NCBI GenBank assembly: GCA_048772705.1 | Contig: JBLWGC010000043.1 | Location: 489,169-553,168, forward strand | Origin: Leidyana gryllorum EB-2025a | Lineage: Eukaryota > Apicomplexa | Direction of reading: 5' to 3' | DNA: 64,000 bases | Shown here: positions 54,401 to 63,564 of the stretch, piece by piece | Layout: each line of letters starts with the position of its first letter | Position numbering within the stretch: the stretch's first letter is position 1 | Made by a program: the position numbers and the translations under genes | The notes under the pieces: generated by a model | Told to the model about the DNA's origin: nothing | Seen by the model: the letters and a program-made list of their open reading frames with translations, nothing else | The model's database searches: none

Positions 54401-54580
54401 TTCACTCACCTGCGTCGTCTCGACCACACTTTCCGTCCTGCTGGAGATGGTGGTGCTGCTCGTTACCAAATCGGATGCTGAGCCGAAAGTCGCGCTGGCC
54501 ACGACAGCTAAACTGCTGCCAAAGCCTGTGCGACCGTTTGCAGCGGACTCAGAGGGTTGAATTGAGATTGCCCCGGCCAT
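51472..54580 (-). CDS. Paralogue A: unknown family with 38-residue tandem repeat
   Basis: Exons 54580-54410 and 54336-51472 join in phase to 1,011 residues (acceptor at 54337 inferred from the sister gene). The small first exon (MAGAISIQPSESAANGRTGF) and a domain at about residues 75-290 are shared with the next gene (SMNKVCLANAKRFADFCHE, ATPFCTTMALYRAST, AALAKYDVKLSNPGK). The centre is a long tandem repeat containing RSFLPGHTPTLREAAEGN, twelve near-identical copies and a decayed thirteenth. The end is glutamate-rich, then basic (RRVAGLVKRLPRLL). I recognise no family. It may be a structural or secreted-matrix protein, but there is no signal peptide. Confidence 0.75.
52000..53446 (-). repeat. 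114-bp tandem coding repeat array, about 12.5 copies
   Basis: Within paralogue A the unit is 114 bp (38 codons) and copies are nearly identical at the DNA level. Two copies carry a 9-bp insert encoding GAV, at about 52568 and 53148, exactly five units apart. The array therefore also has a higher-order period of about 579 bp, indicating a recent block duplication. Confidence 0.92.
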
Positions 54581-54860
54581 TGTACAAAAATCTGATTCCT
54601 TCCAAAATAAATTGCGGTCGGTGAACACCTCCCTTGCGTAGACACATTGGCCGTCAAGGCAGTTGATTACGAGGGTCCCGTTGGTTCGTTCCCATCGGTG
54701 GTTCATTCCACGAATAGACACACATATATTTCAGCCGAGTGTAATAAGGACGACCCAATGGTACTCAATGTCGGTCAAGGTGGGGTGCCAGGCGGAGGTC
54801 CCCCACAGTAAGGAGGGACTTTCGTGGTACTTAAAGTTCTCAAAGAAAAGCCATGGTTTG
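54581..54860 (-). promoter_or_regulatory. Upstream region of paralogue A, duplicated before paralogue B
   Basis: The sequence just upstream of paralogue A resembles that upstream of paralogue B (58146-58430) over nearly 280 bases. Shared words include cacctcccttgcgtagacac, ttccacgaatagacacac, tttcagccga, gtactcaatgtcggtc (gtgctcaatgtcggtc in B) and actcaaagaaaa-like ends. Conservation greater than expected for neutral gap sequence suggests a promoter and leader carried along in the duplication. The rest of the gap to 54969 shows no gene. Confidence 0.6.
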
Positions 54861-54969
54861 CTGAGCGCTACTTGCCATCAACAGCGAGCAACGTAACCTT
54901 AGAAGAGGCTCAAGTCATGTAGGTGGAGACGACGCCGACGACGACGACTCTGAGCACGAATAAATTAGT

Positions 54970-57900
54970 TTACCTGCGGCCCGCTGTTGCTCGAGAGGCG
55001 AGAGGGAGTCGAGTCTTCCTCTGGTCGGGCGTCTCGCCTGCATTTGTTGTCGGCGCGGAGCCAGGCTGCAGCTCTTCGGGAGTAACCGGTGAAAGCCTCG
55101 TTTCGGGTACCCGAACGCTGGTCCTGAAAACTTCGGACTTTGTTGTCGATTGAACAGTGGTAGTACTCTTGGATTGATGGAAGCTGGTGGTTTGAGATTG
55201 TGTCGGACCACTCTGAGATACTCGGGCGGCCTCCGGAGTGCCACTCGAGATTCGTTTTGGGTCTCGTCGTTGTAGGGTGGCTGTGCTCGTGGTGCTACTG
55301 TGGTATTCTTCCTGCGAGATCAGCACACTCGATTCCTTTTTGGGAGGGGATCTCGCCATCTTCGAGGCAGATGTGCTCGATGGGAAGGACTGCTGCATCC
55401 CATATCCTGAGGACTTTTTAATTGCGCCCTGTTTCCTCATTGCAGAAGGTGAGCCAAGACTTTGCTGGGAAGATCGGGGGGTTCCTCCTGCGCCTGGCTT
55501 AACTGCTGATGGGGGGCTCCTGGCTGCTGCGGGGACCGGCAACCCGGATACTATGCCCAACCTGGCCTTCCGCATGCGGTCTTCATGGCCGATTGGGACT
55601 GGATGAGGGTCTTCTGCCGCATTGGCTGAAACGCGACGAGAGGGTTTGCTTTCTGGCAGCGGGGGTGGGACGCTATCTGCTCTCGTTCTCGGCTGCAACT
55701 CTTCTTCTGTGACAGTCTGCACTCCTTGTGTACCAAAACCCGGTGTGTAAACTTGTGTGTAACTCTCCTCGTCTGCGACAGGCTGCACTCCTTGTGTACC
55801 AAAACCCGGTGTGTAAACTTGTGTGTAACTCTCCTCGTCTGCGACAGGCTGCACGCCTTGTGTACCAGACCCCCTCACGGAAACTTGTGTGTAACTCTCC
55901 TCGTCTGCGACAGGCTGCACTCCTTGTGTACCAAAACCCGGTGTGTAAACTTGTGTGTAACTCTCCTCGTCTGCGACAGGCTGCACTCCTTGTGTACCAA
56001 AAACCTCTGGGTAAACTCGTTTGTAAATCTGCTCCTCTATGACGGGCTTCAATTCTTGTGTGTGACTCTCATCCACTGTGACGGGCTTCACTACTTCTGG
56101 ACAAAACCCTTTGGTGGAAACTTGTGTGTAACTCTGCGGACCAGGGCCTGCCCGAAAGAGAGGTTCACCGCTCGATATGACTCGCTCCGACTCGCGACCT
56201 CCGTCTACGAGTGTAGAAACCTCGTAACTCGCCTGGACGAATGGACTCTTGCGCACTCGTCCGCTGTCGAGCAATTCTTGAGGGTCATCGCTCACATAGA
56301 GTGCACCTTGAGGAAAACTCTCTGCGCCCTGTGCTTCCCTCCCGCCACCACTCTCATTCGGCGGTGAGGTGGTTGGAGGCGGGGGAGGCGGGGGCAGTGG
56401 AGCAGATGCGAGGGAATCAATCGCGCCTTCGCTGCCAGTCCTCTTGCCGTCGGAGAGAATTCGATTTATCATCTTCACAGGGTCTTCCTCCTCCACTTGT
56501 GGCCACTGTGTTTTGACCGTAGGTTTTGCCCCGGCCGCCCTCTCACCGAGTTGAGACTCATAGGAGGACATAGCGCCATTGTAGTTCCCAGCCGCTGCCC
56601 CACTTTGATCGAGTGTGGAAACTTGCCTGGGCAGCGGAGGGCGCGGAGCGGGCTGGAGGGCGTCTGTGGAGGGAGGAACCGACGATCCCTTAAGGTCTTG
56701 GCCGATCTCGCGAGATCGCATGTAACCCACGACGCCGTCGAACGGGTTTCCATATACGGGGCCGGGAGTGGGAGTCTCGAGTATCGCTGTGTTGACAACC
56801 GGAGCGGAGGCCTTTGAGGTTGGAGCAATATGGAAATGCTGGGGTTTGGGGAATTTGGGTTGTGCCCTGGGGGAAGTCATTTGCTCCGCAGCCCAGTGGG
56901 GGTATGTGCTACGGCTGTATTTACCCATCGGATCAAAGTTGCGCTCTCCAGTCTTCTCGCGTGGCAATGATGAGCCGCTGAACATATCCATCAATCGGTC
57001 AAAAAGCTGAGTAGGTGTCTTGGAGACGAAGGTCGGAGTCAATCCCTCTGTCAACTCTCTGAACCCTCCTCTGGACACAGTCTCGACAAAGTTGTCCGCT
57101 ATGGCTGGGAAGGGTGGCGAGACTTCTCGGTCGTACTGGTTGTTTTGAGCTTCCAGTTCACGCTTGAATCTCTGTGCCGCCGTTTCCGGGGCGCTGCTTG
57201 TCGCCGGGACACTGTTTGTCTCCATCGCGGCAGAGCTCGCGGCTGTAGACTGGTCTGTTGATGCCTCCCTCGGCAGAGCTGGCAGTCCAGAAGCTTCGCG
57301 ATAGAGCGATTGCATTCGGCGCACAACCGTCCGCCATTCATTCTCGTCGTCCATCGGCCTCACTCCGACCTGGGGATCTTGGCTTGGGACCAATTCCACC
57401 TGGTACTCGATCATGTTGGAGTCTTTTCCCGGGTTCGAGAGCTTGACGTCGTACTTGGCGAGGGCAGCGAGTTCACAAGCCATGACTTCCATCTCTCCTT
57501 CGTTCATGAAGTGTGTTGAGGCCCTATAGAGCGCCATAGTGGTGCAGAAGGGAGTGGCAGAGTAATGATGTTCGTGACAGAATCGAGCGAACCGTCTGGC
57601 ATTCGCCAAACACGCCTTGTTCATCGACTGGGTGGTGTCGATAAACGTCTCGAACAACCTCGAACGATCCATCTGGCTGGACTTCATGCGGATCTTGATC
57701 AGATCTCCAGTCAGACCGTCTTTGTTCAAGACGAGAGCAAACTCGTCTTTTGGCTCGCCCGGGTTTCTTGCCACTTTCTCTGGAGGAGCCATGGGGTGGT
57801 GGCGGTAACGCGTCTTGACGACCGTCACTCCCACCTCTGGGACGTTCAAGACGCCTCTGCTCCTGCCGACGTTCAAACGGAGCCCAGTTGCATTGTTCAC

Positions 57901-58145
57901 CGACCCGCGCCTGCCTGTGTTGGTCTGCGGTACGTAACAGATTTGTATTGTGACCTCCTCGGAGAACTCACCGACTCGGACTGAAACACACTTTCAGTCG
58001 CGCTGGAGGTCGTGGGGTTGCTGCTGCTGACCAATCCGGATACTGAGCCCAACGCCGCGCTGGCCACGACAGCTAAGCTGCCGCCAAACCCTGTGCGACC
58101 GTTGACAGCGGATTTCGAGTGGCGAATACAGATTCCACCGGCCAT
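54970..58145 (-). CDS. Paralogue B: unknown family with 22-residue tandem repeat
   Basis: Exons 58145-57972 and 57924-54970 join in phase to 1,042 residues around a 47-nt intron. It shares the first exon (SAVNGRTGFGGSLAVVASA) and the N-terminal domain with paralogue A (SMNKACLANARRFARFCHE, MALYRASTHFMNEGEMEVMA, YDVKLSNPGKDSN). The middle is proline-, serine- and glutamate-rich. About five copies of a 22-residue unit (GTQGVQPVADEESYTQV) and two looser ones follow, then a basic, serine-rich end. The central repeat is unrelated to that of A. A 24-nt GT-AG segment at the stop (gtaaac...ctcag) could extend the C-terminus. Function unknown. Confidence 0.75.
55707..56110 (-). repeat. 66-bp tandem coding repeat in paralogue B
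   Basis: Units of 66 bp (22 codons) with the core GTQGVQPVADEESYTQV repeat about five times with few changes. Two diverged units follow towards the N-terminal side (around KPVTVDESHTQ and KPVIEEQIYKRV). Confidence 0.88.
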
Positions 58146-58440
58146 TCTACAAAAATCTGATCGATCAAAAAATAAAGTGCGCTGAACACCTCCCTTGCGT
58201 AGACACATCGGTCGTCGAGGCAGGTGATTGGGAGGGTGTCGTTGCTTCCCATCGCTCGTACATTCCACGAATAGACACACTTAGATTTCAGCCGAAACTA
58301 ATCAAGGACGACAACATGGTGCTCAATGTCGGTCGGGGTGACTATTCCACAGGCCAATGTCCCCCACAGTCAAAAGAGATTCTTGTGGTACTCGGTGGCC
58401 AATATGGTACTCAAAGAAAAGGCGGCGGTCGGTAGAGGAT
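58146..58440 (-). promoter_or_regulatory. Upstream region of paralogue B, duplicated copy
   Basis: This is the counterpart of 54581-54860. The same ordered words occur with moderate divergence,ending at actcaaagaaaagg. It lies between paralogue B and the first U1 gene and contains no supported gene of its own. Confidence 0.55.
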
Positions 58441-58457
58441 GCACTCGCCTGGAGCTG

Positions 58458-58667
58458 GAGACAGAAACGGCCCCACCTGCCAGAATTCTACCTGAAATTT
58501 TTAACTTACCTGCGGATTGCATTTCACCTGATCACGAATAGGTGGGCAGGGGGCCGAGCAGCCACTGCACACTGGTGATGTGACGCCCCTGGGAGTATCA
58601 ACAACGTTGGTCCTCCCATCTGAGATTTTATGGCATGGTGGATGGAGCTTGCTTCGACACCGACAGA
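58458..58667 (+). repeat. Left arm of a 210-bp inverted repeat
   Basis: This segment is repeated in reverse complement at 61256-61465. I find only two mismatches over 210 bases, both in the outer 45 bases (ttctacctgaaa against ttcaacctaaaa). The arm contains one whole U1 snRNA gene plus about 45 bases of its upstream sequence, which probably holds the snRNA promoter element. Confidence 0.93.
58503..58667 (+). ncRNA. U1: U1 spliceosomal snRNA, copy 1
   Basis: About 165 nt with the U1 landmarks in order. The 5' end is ACUUACCUG, complementary to 5' splice sites such as CAGGTAAGT used in this window. Stem-loop I is CACCU-GAUCACGAAU-AGGUG, with the GAUCACGAA loop bound by U1-70K. Stem-loop II has a UGCAC loop element as in the U1A site (CCACUGCACACUGG). 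A third hairpin has GGGAG...CUCCC arms, then comes an Sm-like site GAUUUUAUGG and a final hairpin (GGUGGAUGGAGC to GACACC). Length matches human U1 (164 nt). The exact 5' base could be 58502-58504. It lies divergent from paralogue B. Confidence 0.92.
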
Positions 58668-61255
58668 ACTTGTATAATTGTGTACATTGAACATTATAGT
58701 ATAAAACATTAACAAGTGAAGTATCGCAAGCACCTTTCTGCTGTCTAAGTAGTTCCATGACTCTCTTTTCCAGTGATATCTGATTGTTATGAGGACTACT
58801 AGAGGAAGGAACTATGAGAAACCGGAACTGAGGGTGCGAGTGTTCGTCATGTTTAAAGTATAATAAAAGGCTGTAACACCAGCTATGGATGTCCTAGAAG
58901 TGCTGCAGTGAGCCCGACGGACCTGTTGAAGCACGATTGCAAGTGTCTTGTAGGAGACCAGCAGATAACACACACGCGTGCTGGAGAGCCTCTACCCTTT
59001 AGATCCTCACATGACCCCGAAATTATACGTCACATTAGATCAGACCCGATGAAATGGCAGCAGCGACAGGTCTCTAAGAACAAGGCCCATCACGATATTG
59101 GTCTGAAGGAAGCAATCAGGCTGCCTCCTATTCCCCCAGGTCCACCCCTCAGCAGGTGCTGCCAGCAGCCTATCCGAAACCAAACCCAGAATCTCTTGCG
59201 GGCAGAATGCGAAGTATCAGCTCAAAGCGGTCCGAGGGCAGCCGCAGCCAACTCCGGTGGCGTCCAAGAAATCCTCATCAGTGAGGGAAGGGAGGCTCTT
59301 CCTGAGCTAATCGGCGATGCACCTCAGTATGAAAACGGTAAAGGCCTTCTATCCGCTCAAGTGAATGTGACTTGCCACAAAGGGATCGGGGCCAGCTTTT
59401 GACAACCACCGCCCACAACCGCTACCAGATAACACTCGATGGCACTTCTGGGCAAACCTTTGCTCAGACGAAATCGAGAGACCGGTCAGTACTCATCCAG
59501 TCCGTCTTATCAGCGACCAGGGACCCATGCAACTCGAGCTCCACCAGAGATGGAAGTGGTGGGCTGCCGGTACGTCCTTTTAGTTGCAATCGTAGCATGC
59601 GTGTTTCTGGTTGGAGCGGGGGTTTGAAGACCACCTCCCCCCCCCCCACCCTCAGTGGGGGATTAACTAAGACAGTTACTACGCAAATTATACGAGACTC
59701 CGGTGGATTGACTCCAACTACTTAGCAGAATGAGAACAGTGAGACAACACCCTCAGTTATTGTTCTTGGAGTAGGGCGAACGCTCGAAAACGGTATCGAG
59801 CGTAGCCACCGCTGCTGGGAGCAACGTTATTGGCTTTGAGGCACATCCAGAGTTCTCCCCTGAACCAGCCACGTGTAGGCTTCCAGGCGGGACACAGCCC
59901 AGCCGGCTTTGGCCTAGCCTTCCACTCTCTCATAGCTGACCAGAGAGACTACTTTCCAATCAAGAGAATAGCGGGACGAAGATAGATGAGTTATGGGTCC
60001 GCCCCCATCACCAACGAGCTTTTGACACCACACGCCGAGTGAATATTCGAGTGAACTTCCACTCGAACATGGGCTCCAGAATGAGCAGTCCAAAACGTGC
60101 TCTCCATTCAGCACTTGACGCTCCATCCGGGGACAGCGGCGGCCTCCAAGATGGGAGAAGCAAAGAACCAGAAGTGTCGAGTTGACTTTCCTGAACGCGA
60201 GCACCACAAAGCCGCGTCTAACAACCACCACAGCTGAATTTTGATCACAATGCCTCGAGAGCTCTCAGAAACTGCCATTTTGGGCGTCATGGCCAACTGT
60301 GCCCTGCAATTCCACTCCGTAGGCAAAAGCGACAATCGACGGTGAGCGACCTGGAGACATATGACACGTGTCAAGGCCACACGAGAGACCCCTCAGCTCT
60401 CCTTTGGCGGCCGCGGGTTCGTCACGGAAAGACGCGTTTAGATTCTTTTTAGCATTCGGACACTTGGGCAGTTTCCGACAACCGTTGAAGGAGTGCTTCA
60501 AACCGCATCAATTGTGACTCAGCTGCGTGATAACAACGAAGACACCGAGAACGAAGAGCAGGCGGCTGGGCGGGGGGACCAGCCGGGCTTCGGAGCATCA
60601 CGCCTGCGGTGCCAGGACGACTGGGGCCACGGCACCTCGCAAGCCCCCGGCTGACCGACTCCAGACTCACCGAGGCTTCAATGAGCCGCCAGCCACTGCC
60701 CTTCTTTCGCCACAGCAACAGAGGAAGATGAGACGGGACGACCGCGGATTCATTCGGTCAGAACCGAACAATACATAAAGGCTGCGAGTATAGGAGTACC
60801 CGGCCGAGATGGGTTACCTGTGTTTGCAAAGTCACCACATTACCTGTGCTGTGCCTGGAGTCCTCCACCGAGACCCCTCAATCCCCACGGAAGGGGAGTT
60901 GCGCTCCTGAACCTCAATGTAAAGCCATAGAAGATCTGGATGAAAAAGGAGACGTCAGCCAGCCGGAGTGCGGGGCGGGGAACTGGGAGAGCTGACCTCA
61001 ATCCATTAAGGCAGTAATCAAAGGTCGTCAAGCGTCTTCTATCTAATGTCGTCAAATGTCTTCGAACAGCTCCCTTTCGGAACCATTGGTTGTGCTTCGG
61101 GGCAGCTTCAATCTTCATACTGAGTAATCAGAATCTGTTGAGATTTGCAATAGCTCCTCGTGGCAGCGGGGGTTAGCCCATCTCCCTGCGTCTGCGAGTA
61201 TATCTCGTGGGTCGACCTGTTGAGCAATGATAGAAGCGCTCTGATAAAGAGTCGC
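58668..61255. other. Interval between the two U1 genes with no convincing protein gene
   Basis: About 2.6 kb, the only stretch of this size here without a credible protein gene. Frames exist, but none has a recognisable motif or joins into a long protein. The least poor are a + frame at 58908-59402, a 62-residue + frame at 59439-59627 ending in a hydrophobic segment (YVLLVAIVACVFLVGAGV), and minus frames near 60265-60718 with scattered cysteines. A cytosine run stands at about 59636-59648. Given the flanking U1 genes, further non-coding RNA genes are plausible. I looked for U2, U4, U5, U6, SRP and tRNA landmarks and found none. Confidence 0.6.
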
Positions 61256-61420
61256 TCTGTCGGTGTCGAAGCAAGCTCCATCCACCATGCCATAAAATCT
61301 CAGATGGGAGGACCAACGTTGTTGATACTCCCAGGGGCGTCACATCACCAGTGTGCAGTGGCTGCTCGGCCCCCTGCCCACCTATTCGTGATCAGGTGAA
61401 ATGCAATCCGCAGGTAAGTT
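61256..61420 (-). ncRNA. U1: U1 spliceosomal snRNA, copy 2 (inverted)
   Basis: The transcribed strand is minus, 5' end near 61420. The RNA is identical to copy 1 over the whole 165 nt: ACUUACCUG 5' end, GAUCACGAA loop, UGCAC loop, Sm-like GAUUUUAUGG and terminal hairpin. Its upstream 45 bases differ from copy 1 by two bases. The two genes point towards each other across 2.6 kb. Complete identity suggests recent duplication or ongoing gene conversion. Confidence 0.92.
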
Positions 61421-61465
61421 AAAAATTTTAGGTTGAATTCTGGCAGGTGGGGCCGTTTCTGTCTC
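61256..61465 (-). repeat. Right arm of the 210-bp inverted repeat
   Basis: Reverse complement of 58458-58667 with two mismatches. Sequence identity stops sharply on both sides (inner gcgactc against acttgta, outer ttgggac against the left flank), and I see no target-site duplication around the pair. Confidence 0.93.
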
Positions 61466-61634
61466 TTGGGACACACCGGAACGCGGACACCAAAGTGTGG
61501 GTGTGAGCTGTTGAGCGGGTGCTGATCCGTGTCTCTGTGTTAGGAGGTTATCAGAGGTTGACTGTGGATGTTTAACTGAGGGGTGTGCCAATTTGGAGTT
61601 GAGTATTGTGTATTTGTGTTGTGTAAAGGATATC

Positions 61635-62108
61635 ATGTCGTTTGTTGGGGGCGACCAAGAGGTGTTCTCGAACGGAGATGAGATCGTGTTCGAACGCATT
61701 GTTCCAATAGGCGAGGAGGACGAGTTCCGACGAGACATGGCTCGAAAGTACCGCGAGCACTGCGGTTCGATGGAGGATTTACTTCGGTGGTTGTGGAGTT
61801 TGGAGGCCTGTAAGTTGATCAACAAATATGTGGTGGCCGAACTGGCGATGAGAACGTGTGTAAGTGGGGCGGAGGAAGTGGCGAAATACATTGAGGGGAA
61901 ACGATTATTCCTCGGTGCCGAGAAGACTTCGTTGAATCCACCAAAGAGATGGGTTCAACAGAAGCTGAGTTTCTCGGGGTCGGGGGCGGCCGCGACCACA
62001 AAGATGACGACACGAATGGCGGCGTCGCCCGCGAGAAATGTGGTGAAACGTGAGGGTGCGGGCCAAAAAGGAGGGCACTGTACTCTCTCTAGCGCTACGA
62101 ACGTCTGA
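61635..62108 (+). CDS. Unrecognised 157-residue protein
   Basis: A single exon from ATG 61635 (MSFVGGDQEVFSNGDE). The first 100 residues look folded and helical (FRRDMARKYREHCGSMEDLL, RWLWSLEACKLINKYV). The last 50 are basic and alanine- and threonine-rich. Upstream, 61466-61634 is T- and G-rich and lacks a gene. No family recognised. Confidence 0.6.
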   Translation: MSFVGGDQEVFSNGDEIVFERIVPIGEEDEFRRDMARKYREHCGSMEDLLRWLWSLEACKLINKYVVAELAMRTCVSGAEEVAKYIEGKRLFLGAEKTSLNPPKRWVQQKLSFSGSGAAATTKMTTRMAASPARNVVKREGAGQKGGHCTLSSATNV

Positions 62109-62451
62109 TCGATTGTCGTAGCTGACACGACAATGTGTATATATATCAGATCCACCTGACGACAGACAAGGCCGAAAACAGCACACTCAGGCACAGCACA
62201 GCATTACTCACTCAGGCACAGAAGATTGATTGAGAGATTGATTGGTAGCGATAGATTCGACCCAAACAGAGATAGAGAGAGGGGGGAAGTGAGTGAGTAG
62301 GGGATTGGATACGAATGGATTGATCGATTTGGTTTGATACTGATGGTGAAATTTGGGAGTGAGTGAGAAGTGTGTAATAGTTTCTGGTAAGGAAGATTGG
62401 ATTACAGGTCGATGTTTGTGACATATCGTATGTTTTTATTAGGATCAATCA
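62109..62451. other. Intergenic gap, nothing recognised
   Basis: 343 bases without a supported gene. It holds a TATA-like run (tgtatatatatc) at about 62136 and a twice-repeated cactcaggcacag at about 62187 and 62210. It is presumably the promoter region of the following gene. Confidence 0.5.
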
Positions 62452-63564
62452 ATGACGCAGGGTGAGGATGTGGGTTCGTCGGACACTGTCAAGGACACTC
62501 TCCAAATTATTGAGGACGACGACGTCGTCGAGCGGCAACATCTGCGTGGCGCTTCTATGACGAGGACAACGACGCGGCCCGATGTATGGTATGATCCCCG
62601 ATCAGGTGGTCGTGTGCGGTATGTCGAGTTCAAGGAGGACGGACTCTACCGAAAATACATACTGGAGGAACAATCTGGAACGATGCAATGGGTCAGGTGG
62701 AAGGATCCACCTCGAGCACTGAACGAGAAGAAGCTGGTATTCGAGAAACAAGCCGAAGGATGTTTTGTTGAGCGGTTTATTGATACGGAAGATGTCGAAG
62801 AGGCTCAGTTGGCAGACTCTGACGACAGCGAGGAAGAACGACGACGGCTGCAGACTGTGTATTTAGTCCCACGGGTACGCAAAAGGTCCTCGTGGCAATC
62901 AGGAGATACAGATATTCACTACGACCCTCGATCTAACGGCTGTATCCGCTATGAACGGGGTGAAGATGGATACTATCGGAAGTTTCGACTGCAATTTAGC
63001 AGAGATCGAGCCCACGACTGGACTCCAGTCTCTGAACAGCGAAACCTGTCCGAAGTCGTTTATCAACGGTCACCCGAAGGCTTCTATCTGGAAGTCTTAC
63101 TTCCCCTTCCCGTGGCAGCTTGTATCCCTTCGAGCTTTGAGGAACGTTCCCGCCTGTCCCAATTACGGAGCGGTGGCGGCGGAGGGTGGCTCGACGATGC
63201 GCACGGCTCTTTATTGCCCCATCACAGAGCCGCCGTGGGCGCCCCTTCGTTCAACTCGTCATCAAAATGTCCAGATGAAGCTGAGCCCCCCGTCACGGTG
63301 TGCGTGCACAGTCCGTCTACCAAGGACAGCACCCACGTGACAGAGCTCATTCAGCGGACTTCCGTCTTCAGCGAGGCCGAGAAGGTGCTGGTGGGCACAC
63401 ATCATCTGTCGCCCAGACCTTACGGGCCGTCAGGGGGGAGGAGCAGAACATCAGAGGGCGCGTTGCAGGGGCACAACCCAAATTTCGACGAAACTGTTGT
63501 TCCACGGAGGCGGAGAATGACTGACCTGACGGACCGACTAACTTCACTTCTCCCAACACCCTGA
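62452..63564 (+). CDS. Unrecognised protein with an internal domain duplication
   Basis: A single exon of 370 residues. Two copies of a module of about 65 residues are clear: one at about 43-110 (WYDPRSGGRVRYVEF, EDGLYRKYILEEQ, AEGCFVERF) and one at about 157-222 (HYDPRSNGCIRYERG, EDGYYRKFRLQFS, PEGFYLEVL). Shared features are YDPRSxG, an RY pair, EDGxYRK, a tryptophan and EGxxxE. They look like small beta-rich domains. An acidic linker joins them, and the last 150 residues are serine-, proline- and histidine-rich. I do not recognise the module. Confidence 0.65.
   Translation: MTQGEDVGSSDTVKDTLQIIEDDDVVERQHLRGASMTRTTTRPDVWYDPRSGGRVRYVEFKEDGLYRKYILEEQSGTMQWVRWKDPPRALNEKKLVFEKQAEGCFVERFIDTEDVEEAQLADSDDSEEERRRLQTVYLVPRVRKRSSWQSGDTDIHYDPRSNGCIRYERGEDGYYRKFRLQFSRDRAHDWTPVSEQRNLSEVVYQRSPEGFYLEVLLPLPVAACIPSSFEERSRLSQLRSGGGGGWLDDAHGSLLPHHRAAVGAPSFNSSSKCPDEAEPPVTVCVHSPSTKDSTHVTELIQRTSVFSEAEKVLVGTHHLSPRPYGPSGGRSRTSEGALQGHNPNFDETVVPRRRRMTDLTDRLTSLLPTP

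Noticed and set aside
58501-58758. Cysteine-rich ORFs on the antisense of both inverted-repeat arms, ending at a canonical CAG|GTAAGT
   Set aside because: The donor-like word is the complement of the U1 5' end. The frames are antisense shadows of the U1 RNA genes and have no consistent upstream or downstream exons.
58458-61465. A DNA transposon with 210-bp terminal inverted repeats
   Set aside because: The arms are explained by U1 genes with upstream sequence. There is no transposase frame inside and no target-site duplication outside.
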